This document shows positions 28,601 to 40,600 of a DNA stretch of 64,000 nucleotides, piece by piece. The notes beneath the pieces were generated by a model. The model did not search any database. It was given only the letters and a program-made list of their open reading frames with translations, and had not been told where the DNA came from. The first letter of the stretch is position 1, and every line of letters starts with the position of its first letter. Source of the stretch: Owenia fusiformis (lineage: Eukaryota > Annelida > Polychaeta > Sabellida > Oweniidae); the NCBI GenBank assembly GCA_903813345.2, contig CAIIXF020000005.1, forward strand, positions 20,277,375 through 20,341,374, given 5' to 3'. Both the position numbers and the translations under genes were made by a program.

Positions 28601-31600
28601 AGTTCAGAAGACAACGGAATCGTCGATTTAATCCCGAACTTAAGTTACCGAAACGGAATTTCGAAAAAAAGTTAAGATCTGCACTTTTAACCCTTACCGT
28701 TTATGTACTTTAAGGTAGGAATTAAATCTACGATTCTGTTGTCTTCTATTTTTTCGCAAACTTGTACCTTTTATAAAACATATGATTTGATATACGTTTG
28801 TGAGAAAAAATGTCGTGGGGATTCTGCCTACAACTAGCGAAATAAGCAAAAAAGAAAAATAGTACCTTCGACGTTCCGACATTTTGTTACCGAAACGGTT
28901 CGTTTCGGTAACCAGCGTAACCGAGCAGATCACCAGTGATTTAAAGATCCAGTACATATTACATGTGTATTCCGTTCAGTACAGAATGTCCCATTCTATA
29001 GTAATGGTACTCAAATCAAAACATTCATCTCAAATATTAGGGAGGTTAATTAGTATAATCACTGTACGCGTTTTAAGAGAACTTTAAGAGAATTTTGTTG
29101 AAATTAGGAAAAAACAATTGAGAGGAGGGTCATAATTTTCACGTTCACGTCCAAGTTATCTTAAAGACGCGTAGCCTAATCTCATATTATCTAAAAGGCA
29201 TATCATAATAACATTTACCTTTGATTCTGTTGATGTGAGTGTGATAACTAGCAGATATCACTAGAATATGCGTGAGATATAAAAATCATGGACAATATCA
29301 CACGGATATACCACTTTAAATCAAATCAATTCGAGAACTTTTTTCGTGTTATTTTTCATCGTTGGTACTGTTTATGAGAGTAAAGACATTTGTTACTACA
29401 ATACCCGAGTACTCTGACATTTAGCTTCCTTCACAGTGACTACATACGATGCTGACATTACAAGTGGTTTTACACTAGCTATTCTAACTTCATAATAAAT
29501 CTTCCTTACTTGTAATTTAAGTCTTTACTGCCAAAGAAAGATTATTGGAATGATGAAAAACAAACTCCAATATGATAAATTGTATAGAAAATACAGTTTA
29601 CTTCTCTTCCATTATATTTAGCAAGAATCAAAGGATCGATTTTTTTTAAGTAAAATACTTTTAAAGTGACACCAAAGAATAGTACAGTGTTAGAAGCAAA
29701 ATCTGATGTGTAATGATAGGTTCAAAATGTTCTTAGTCTTGTGTTTTATTTGGCGGAGAGGATATTTGTTTGTTTTATTTGGCGGAGAGGGCATTCTCTA
29801 GTTATTGATATTAACAAGGGTTATGTTGAATAAATACGAGCTCTAATCTAACATATGGCATTCACCAATGAATAATTTACTGATGAGGTTTTATGGTTAT
29901 GAATATTCCACAGTTGATTGTGTTGGCACCTTCGTTCACTGGGTTCCCGTCGGTCGCTGAACACAGAGAATGATGTAGATGTAGACAGAGAAGACCGAGC
30001 GTGCGAGGATCAACTTCCAATTCTAAGGTGGTTATTCAACTCAAGGAGGATTGGCTCACAGGGACGAAACTCCATATTCGATCTTGACCTTGATCGATAT
30101 CAAGATTGAAAGTATTTTCTGATATTATAACTGACTATGAATTCATAAACAGCGATTCAAAAGTTTTAATTAATAACTTGATCACTTTTTGTGTATTTTG
30201 ATTTTTTTTGTTTGGAAATAAGACCGAAACTCGCGATTCAAATTTTGAAGTGAAAATGGCAGCTGTTTGATTTCGAATTTTGTAATTACGACATCCTTCA
30301 AGATCGGATTCATTGTTGGAAAATATCGATATTGCATTCTGGGAGCCAATCCTCCTTGTACATCTGAACCCTTGTGAATCAATTATATATTTGAACAGAA
30401 AACACGGATTGTAAGATCGTGATTCACGATGACTGTTGTCACATAAACAGTTCAAAAAGTCATCCAACATTATTCTGATGCAGGAGTGGCTGAATGTATA
30501 ATGCAGGAGTGGTTGAATTTTTATTGAGCCCCTTCCTTCCCAGAAAGACAGAATGGAGAAGATAAGTTTTTATGTTAAAATCTAAAAGTTTTCTTGTCTT
30601 ACCTATCGATCTTTTTCAAAGAAAAGATACCATGAATTGAGATAAATGAAGTCATCTTTGAGTTGACCATGGGGAAATCATTGGTGCTTTCAACAATACG
30701 TCAGTACTCTTTTCATTTAACCTATCATGTATGCTATCTCACTGTGTATCTGCTATAGATACCCCCAGCTTGTATTATCAGACAAACAAGGGCACGAAAT
30801 TCCAGGTTAATTAGGTAACTATACTTTGCTATAACTGCAGAAAATATTGAAATTCTCATTTTATGTAAATGGTGATAATCATTTACAGAGACAATTGAGT
30901 ACATCATGTATTAAACACACACTCCTCTTTTTATATCCATTTCTAGACATTTTACCTATCACTTTTCGCTCGTATGATCTTTTACGTATACGCTCATCGC
31001 TAGGAAAAAAATTCCCTACAATTTCATAAAACAGATAATCAACCTTAACAAAGAATTAGTGAGTTGAAGAAGTGATGAGGAAATCAATTCCATTTCAATG
31101 ATAACATTATGAATAGTTTTCACAACTTTATCTATCAATTACTTTAATCCTCTTGGTCACAGCGACCTGGTAACAAACCAACTAACGTTACGATTGAATC
31201 CGTTCTCAATGAAAAAGAAAATCCAATCAATTTTCTTGAAATGAAATATCGACATACAGTCTAATACCCCTGATAGACCCCCCCCCCCCCTTCTCCAATA
31301 GATGGCGCATGAGTCGATTTTGACATAAGTGCACAGTTGACGTAACGGTGCACTGGGATGAGCTGTTTTCTATTGAATTCCACGTATTCAAAAAATAACA
31401 TTCATTTGCTGATACCAAATGTTTTCACAGTAGACAAATTTACTTTATATTCAAAGATATAATACTCGTCGAGTCAAATCCCAATGATGCTTAAAAACCT
31501 TTAGGCCAAGAAGCACTATATTATATTAAGTCAGTGAAAGTATGAGAGGATAAAGGGATCGGTAATTGATAGAGTATTCTCATCACTAGAGATAGTATTA

Positions 31601-34600
31601 ATTTAATAAGAGACTCAAATACCAATCAATATTTATACTCTTATGGTGATATAATCCAATTAGGCAAATGCATTTCTTCTAAACAATGTCATACTATAGT
31701 AGATTCCTTAGGAATTGAAAAGCCAAGGTTGGCCCCTATCAAGTATCCACAGGGTTAGTGGCAAACAAATAGAGCTCCCATTTGATGGAATTACACCTGA
31801 AAAAACGCTAAAAGCGCTTTACAAAATCGCCATCCTGATTACACCAACATTTCTACAGCGCCTTGGGAATTTTATTTTGAAATTACACATGTCAGGTTTT
31901 CGTGCACTTTTAACGATGTAGATATGGAGAATATCCAGCAGATGTGTACATCTACAATAAATGTAAATTCACTTTTTTACCGTTAAGAGAAAGCGTAACC
32001 GAGATGTGAACTTACTTTCAATTTTTGCGATATAATTTGATGACCTATTGCATATTTGGGTCCCATCATGGGCTTTCTAACTGAAAGCCCATGGTCACAT
32101 CTATCATTTCCTGTATTTCTACGGTGGCCCGAATGTGTAGCATTCGAAATACGCCTCATTTCGTTTATGACAAATGACAAAAACCCGGGTAAGACGTTTT
32201 ACAAAAACTGTTCGGTATTACACTACACTCCAAAAGCGCCTAAAGATTTAAGGCGTTTTTTAGTGACTAGGGTTCTAGGAGTTTTGGAAAAGCGCTTTTG
32301 TAAAACGGCAATCGTAATAACACCTATTTTTCAAACCGGGTTAAAACCTTAGGCGCCTTTCTAAAACGCATGGTGTATACCAGCATTTTGACTCTTGGAA
32401 CGGAGATGCAACACATTGGATGGACTTAATTAATTCATGATTTAAATTCATCAAATACCGTAGTAAGGTTCCCAAGAAGGAATGAAAATCACTCTAGCAT
32501 AGTCACTGGTGATCCACTCGATTACGCTGGTTCCCGAAACGGTTCGTTTCTGTAACAAAATGTCGGAACATCGAAGGTTCGATTTTTCTTTTTTCCTTAT
32601 TTCACACAAGAAGGAATGAAAATCACTCTTTGATAGTCACTGGTGATCCACTCGATTACGCTGGTTCCCGAAACGGTTCGTTTCTGTAACAAAATGTCGG
32701 AACATCGAAGGTTCGATTTTTCTTTTTTCCTTATTTCATACATTGTATGCAGAATTCCAACGACATTTTTGTCACAAACGTGTATCAGTATCATAGTACT
32801 ATGTTTAAGAAAACGTACACATTTAGGAACAAAAAGTTCAGAAGACAACGGAATCGTCGATTTAGTTCCTCAGTTAAGTTACATAAACGGTATTTCGAAA
32901 AACAGATAAGATCTGCACTTTTAACCCATACCGTTTATGTAACTTACTCGTAAGTGAGGAATTAAATCGACGATTCTTTATTTCTATTTTTTCGCAAACA
33001 TATACATTTTCTAAAACATGATACTGATACGTTTTGTGAGAAAAAATGTCGTGAGGATTCTGCCTACAACGCGTGAAATAAAGAAAAAAGAAAAATCGTA
33101 CCTTCGACGTTCCGACATTTTGTTACCGAAACGAACCGTAGGATGAGACAGACGAGGCGCTTGCCTTGTCGCTTTTTAACATCCTTAGAGAGTTTGTTAA
33201 TTATAATTACTTCTATCGATTTTTAATCTTAAATCATCAATTTTTGCTTCAATGGTGAACAATATCATCACGTAAAGGTTATCATTGTGTTCTTCTATTG
33301 CCATTATCAACTTTTCGTTCATATTTCTGAGGAATATTCACGTTCGTATTTCTGACTGAGTTACATAGGAATCTGAATTGGAAATGTTGAAGCGTAGCCA
33401 AGATGAGGCAAGCAAGGCGCCGCTTTTTAACAGGTTTGGCATCCCCCTTTGGCATCCCCCTTCGTCACTTTTTTGTTCCAGGTGTAAAAGAAATTATGGT
33501 CCCCTGGGTATTATGGTCCTCTTTCCTTACGGCCCTTGCTGGCCCTGACTGTGTATAAATAATAAGGAAAATGATTGTAATTAGGTCACCATATAAATCA
33601 ATAGAGAGTAGGACCAAAATGTGATAAGACCACCTACCCTTTTACAACGGCCACGCCACTGACTTGATCTAAACTATTTCCATATTGTTCATGTTTTAAG
33701 GCTTTTGGCATCATTGGGAGTAAGTCACCCATCCCCCTTATATTATGTAGCCTATATTAGCCAGTAATATAGAGAATATTAGAGGGTGTGACTTACTCCC
33801 CGTGTTTAGCATGGATCATTCGATCGAAAGGAACAAAAATTGATAGATATTATTCAAATCTTCAATGACCTCACCTAATAATCAACAAACATTACTATGT
33901 ATAGATACAAACAAGACTGTATTGAAAAATCAATTCTCTAAAAAGAAATCTGATTAAACATAAGTATACTTTTCAATATTATTCAATTCTTAAAGCGTAA
34001 GGCCATAAATTCAATGGATTATTCATTAATCTTTCGAACAGCTGTACTATCGTAATTTACAAGTAGTTAATCATTTGAGTCTAGGACTCAATTTTTATGG
34101 CTGATTTATAGCACGAGTTTCTTGTTTGCAGATTTAAACTAGTTCGAGGTTCAGTACTATACTAAAGGTTCAGGTAAATTATCGCAAACAATATCAGACG
34201 GTTATACAATCTTGGATCATTACTATTTTCTGACCACGAAGACAGGTATATTTTAGATCCATTCATTATCTCAAAGAAAAGTATATACAATGATAATGAA
34301 TTAAGTCAGGAGATATTTAGCTAGCAATCAACCAAACAACATACTTTTTCAAAGATGTTGGCCTCATTTTCACCAAAATGCAATCTTTTTTTGAATTCCT
34401 CTAAGATTAGTGTTCTCCATGCTATTTCCCCATTGAAAAAAAACCATGCTATGATCATTGGTTTCATCCAAATTCAGTATCTTTAAAGTCCCTGGAGGAA
34501 TCCACTTTTCCTTTTATGAAATTTAACATGTCTCAGAGCATATTCTAACTATGCACTCGTCATTATAATAAAAGGTCGCATTTTTATTGAAAATTGGGTC

Positions 34601-37600
34601 ATCATTTTTGAAAAAGTATGTCGATTGGTCCATTGTCCCTTCTACGTGTTCCTTTATAAAATCAGTCACAATTTAGTGAGTCTGTTTAAATTATTTAAAC
34701 ACATAAAACATAATATAATATGTTTAAAAATGTCATAAAAAGAATTGAACTTCAACCATAAAATTGTAGTAGTTGTAGGGCTTTATCACGGGGGTCCAAC
34801 TACTCTGGACGTATCGAAACCATACTTTCCGAATGGACGCCCATTACAACTCTCCATCACTGCGTCAAAATATGGCTTTAAATGCAGCAATAGATGTGAA
34901 AACACTTTCACATCTATTAATACGTCCCGTCGTCTTCTTCAACTGCGCCCCGTCGTTTCTATGCATGGCAATGATCGGTTTTATTCTCGTGATGAAGAAA
35001 TAATTCCAAGAGGCAGCAAGACAATGAGTAACATTTTTTACATAAACGTTTAACTATATATTTTATGAAAATTCGTGTGATCTCATAGCGTGGGGACACT
35101 AACGCCGCTAAAACGAGAGACTGTAGAATAATGCAATGCACCAACAGAAAGGCATTTTAAGGCCAAAGTTAGCATGCATTATTAATTCTGTGAAATTGAT
35201 GCATGACGACCCTCATCAAAATATCATATAAATTACATGATAAATAGAAACATAAGGACTTGTACAGGTCAAATGTCAATAGGTCAACCCTTGGAAAATC
35301 ATTGAAAAAATGTGGTTGAATCTAATTCTTTTTAGTGATATTTTGCAAAATCTTCTGCAATGTGTGAAAATATGATAAGCCTTCTTATCATATCTAAAAC
35401 TAGGGATGTACCCATACTAATCGGTATATTTCGGAAGAAATATCTTGTTGCCTCTCAAATCTTCAATATGTGTTCCTATAGATATAACAACACTAATACT
35501 ACTCTAAGAGACACAATACCAAGTGCATTACAAGCATTGATTGCTCTTATATGTATATTTATACCAACAGCAATAAATTGATTCTGGTAATGATGATCGT
35601 GCTTTTATCTCTCATGTCAACAGTCTATTGTTCTATGTATAATATCAAAATATCATTTTTCATTCTTCTCATTTATATCAATCATTATTGAAGGAAATGA
35701 TCCCTCATTAATGGAACTTCTATTTCCATGGACAATCACTAGTCTAAAAGGGGAGAAGTGTAACAATGCCTCAAGGAGACGGTTCTACAATTTAACAATT
35801 ATAATAGTCCCATTGAAACTATAACGTCCAATTAGGCAAGCTTGCAACAGATATAAAACATCGTAATCGTGCAAATGCCAAATAAAAAGTACATAGATTT
35901 ACAGTAGACGTGGTGGTAGTACCGGTCCTTGTTACAGAGAGATTCGCCTCATCAATAACATGAAGTTTTTGTTAATATACCATGTTAGGTTCATAAACCA
36001 TACGTCTTTGCAAAACAGGTTGATTACAGTCAGAGAGATATATGTTTCTGTTGCAGGATAGGCTTTCATGTGTTGCATTGAAGCCAGAGATGAAGGATCG
36101 ACTCTAAGGGATTACGAAGCAATAGACTAGATGCGAGTAGAAATAATCTTGTTTTACATCATTAAATATTCAAAATTCAGTCAAAGTGATGTCATACTTA
36201 AAAGTACATCTTAGTGTGTGCCAAATTGCTTTCTAAGTGGCTTAGTTAGGCTAAACCTATGTTGTGGTAGCTTACTAGGAATTGAGCCATAGTCATTTTA
36301 GATTGATCTATTATCTATTCATTTTTACTTGTCTGCAGTCAAAATAGTGACACGAAAGGGCTGAACGGCTTGCACCAAGGTGTGACCTTCAAAAAGATGA
36401 GTTTGAAAAATATACATTTTTAAATAATACTTGTAAGTATACAAAATAAGATGCAAATTTGATATTGATGTGTAATGATAGTCCATTCGGGTGTGGTAAT
36501 TTAATTTTATGAAAAACAATTATGGTAAAAAATTGGATATTTATGTCCTTAAAATGCGTTTTCAATTAAAAAGTTACTGTTGTCAAGGATATTATTCCTA
36601 TTTTATATAGTCAGTGTTTTATAAATATACCAATAACCATTTCATTAGTTTTTGACAAAGTAAATAATTATAGGGCTCACACAAGGATCAACTTTGTTCA
36701 TAGCATTTTCATGTTTTGAAAAAATACGAAGGTAAACTCAATTTTATTTTTTATTTGTTGAAGAAAAAATAATTATATGTTTCTTGTTTCGACTGAAAAA
36801 TCTCAATTCATCGCCCTTGCTTCGCAAGCAGGAGAGTCTACACCAGTACGAAAAAGTCGTCAAAAAGTTGATCCTTGTGTGAGGCCTACAATTATTGACT
36901 TTGCAAAAACTTATATAATGGTTATTCGGATATATAAAAATCATTTAATAGGTAAAATAGGAATAGTATCATTACGAGCATATAGTGCATCACTTAGTTT
37001 ATAGCTTGCAGACAGTGATATAAGAGACATCGTCTTGAAGTAATGGGTGTGACAGTAATGAGACGGGAATTGATTTTATTAATGCAAGTTTTGACAATCC
37101 TAGTATTGATGGTTAATCTTACGGACGTCATATTAAAAGATACCAATTTGCATTACATCAACATCAAAGAAGTTTGATTTGTTCACAGATACGTGTCAGA
37201 GTGATACCTGTAGCAGTTGCACTAGATTGATATATAACAAGATATGTGTGAGCATTCATTGCAACATTTACTTAAGAGTTATAAATTTACTAAATCTGAT
37301 GGAAAATTAGATAATTTAAGTCTATCTCTTTTGGTTTATTCAATTTAAATATTACTTTTGCAATAAAGATACCTTAGTTTTGAAACATTAGCAGCAATTT
37401 CATTTCAAAAAGATCAGTTTCAACTTCGTATGTTTTGTTCATAAAATGTGTATTCAACATAGGTCAAAAGTCAGGGTCATTTCAAGTTTAAAATATCAAT
37501 ATCTAGGATAGTTGGCATTTTAAGACATTTTGCCGATGGTGTGACCCCTCACAATGATTATGTGACCTGAGGTAAAGATCAACTGAATGGGTGTAGGTAA

Positions 37601-40600
37601 TTTCAAGGTCAATATCTAGCAATTTGGTGTTTTAAGGCAATTGAGAACAATTTTGACCCTTGACAACCGATTATTAGGTGACCTGTTGTCAGGGTCAAGG
37701 TCTATAGGTCAAGATCATTTCAAGGTCATCAATATCTAAGTATTTGGCGTTTTTGGGCTGAGATTACCCTTTGTGAATCATGAATGTGTGACCTGAGGTC
37801 AAGGTTATTCCAAGGTCAAATATCAGTATCTAAGTATTTGGTGTATTAAGGCCCTGGGATCTGATGTGGCCCCTAGCGACTCATGATAGGGTGACTTCCA
37901 AGGTCAATATCTAGCAATTTGGAGTTTAAAGGCAATTGAGAACAATTGTGACCTTTGGCGACCAATGATTAGGGGACCTGGTGTCAAGGTCATTTCAAGG
38001 TCAAAGGTCAATATCTAGGTAGGTGGCAAATGTGGGGCTACAGTCCTATTTAATGACCATCGATGAAATAAATACACTATGTTTATTTTGTTAAACATTT
38101 AACAAATAAATTGTGTTTAACCTTATATTTTTTCAAAACATCACTAAATATGAAAATATTGCAAATACTGTAAAGTTGATCCTTGTGTGAGCCCTATATT
38201 TATTTACTTTGCCAAAAATGATTATAATGGTAATTAAAATATTTTGAGAACATTGAATAGGTGAAATAGGAATATTATCATTAACAACCATGATTTTTGA
38301 ATTTAGATGGTATTTTCAGGTCAGAAATATATAATTCTTTACAATTATTGTTTTTTATAAAAATGGCCACACGAAAATGGACTATCATACTTATCAATAT
38401 CAAATTTGCCTCCTATATTGTATACCCATTGCTATTATTTGAGAAAAATAATTTTTTATCAAACTCATCTTTTTTATGGTTGCACCTTGGTGCAAGCCGT
38501 TTAGCCCCTTCGTGTCACCTTTTTGAGTGCAGACAAGTAAAAATGAATAGCTGATGGACCAATCTATAATGATGATGGGTCACTTCGTAGTAAGCTACCA
38601 CAACATAGGTTTTTGTGATTTTCTGGAGTTTTGGCACACACTATCTAGAAATATGGTTTCGAAAGTTGTATATCAACTTTGAATATCTAATTTGTTTTGA
38701 AAATGTGCTTCTTGTTCGGGTTGATTCCCCATAGACCCCATGTTAATAAATCACAAAAAGTGAATTATCTTTTCTTGTATTGGACAGATAACATTTTCTT
38801 TTACTGGACATATTTTAATTTGCATAACTATTAGATACATAAGGGTTATATGAAAATTGAACCACGCAAATAGATGTAATTTAAGTTAAAGGGAACTTTC
38901 TACTAAACCCGCCATGCTATCTGACCCGAACGAGCCACCTGGTGGTGAATCTGGTAACTTCCTACTCGCATCTGCGTTATTGGGCCCAGGTTGACTTGGG
39001 CCTGAGTTACGCGGAAAATGGCATATATTCATGGTCACGTGGCGTTTATGATACGCGTGAATATGCCATACTCACAGTTTCTATGATCTGGTGGCTTGAG
39101 CGTTACCTGGTAAAAGTGTATGAGTTTCATTGACTGGAATTATAACTGGTATCTGAACCTCAGAGAAAACTTAACGTGATACAGAAAGCTTCGACTTGAT
39201 TGGTCGCGGAAATCGACTCTACCAATCTCAATAATGTTTTTCCTTGAATCTTTTACAAATCATAGAAAAAATACGTACTCATTGAAAAACAAACAGAAGC
39301 ATAAACATCGGCACATTTGTCGTACGGAGGGCGTGCGTCTGTTACGCGGTAAACACGATACAAATATATGTCATATTCCGCGCAACGAATATGGCATATT
39401 CACTTGCGGTGTATGACAGATTCACCTGCGGTATATGGCATACACACTAACCAAAGAGAACGTGATACGGAAGTACGCAATTGTCAATTGCATCGATTGA
39501 ACGAACAAGTACAAAACGTTATAAATTATTATAATGATTACTGAATCAAACATTATCGAATATATTAACTTAGCAGAAGTATCAGTCGTGTAATAAACTT
39601 ACTCAATCAATCCAGGATTCATATATTAGTACTCGACGCACTAACTATAGTGGTAATCCAGCGTAGTTTTACATTTAGAGTCGATTCTCGCAACCAATCA
39701 AATCAAAGCTTTCTGTATCACGTTTTCACCTGCGGAATATCGCATACTCACCTGCGGAATATGCCATATACCGCAGGTGAGTATGGCATATTTACCCGTA
39801 TCACAAATACCGCGCAACCATGAATGTATGCCATATACCGCGTAACAGCGTCGACCGCAGATCAATTAGATCAGTGTGTTTCTGCGGCGAGCGTAGGAAA
39901 ACTACGCTCGCCTTGCGGCCTCCGTACGGCGTATCCAGTTTTTTATAGGCCGCAGGGTCGCCGTAGAAATTATAACTCGGAGTTATAATATTTGTTCATT
40001 TCTGAGGTCACCGTAGAAATCAACTGGCTCAACAAGATTGAATCATTATTTGTCAATGTTTCACGATCACTTTTCATTTGATATTACATCCTAGCACTAT
40101 GAATAACATTTATAAATTGTCCTGATGTAAATAAGATGAAAAAAGTATTATTTATCAACAGAAATTTAAAATTCACCGTGCGGCTGCCGTGGGAAATGTG
40201 ACTGCAAAAGTATGAGAGCGCAGAAATTCTACGGCGAGCGTAGAAAAGCTACTGGCCGCAGAAATGATAGACCGCACGGCGGCCGTGGGAAATGTGACTG
40301 GGGTGTAACACATGCATAAAACAACAACAAACAATGGAGTTACTCGAAGTTGGTCCCATAAGTTCCACTACGAAGTAGGGAATGATAGTGAATGAAAATC
40401 AGTATGCATCTCATGTCATTTTAGATAGAAAGCATTGCAATGATTAACTCTCCCTTCCAATTGAAATGGTCATTTCACAGAATTGAACAAATTAATTTGT
40501 TAAATCAATGGAATAGGACGACGCTAATTTCCCCTATGGGCTTCGCAATTTATTCCACTCGTGTGAACTCTCACAATAATGCAATAATATCTCAATATTA

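Noticed and set aside
34745-35053. 102-codon plus-strand frame
   Set aside because: It contains a hairpin and has no recognisable domain; its composition is not convincingly protein-like.
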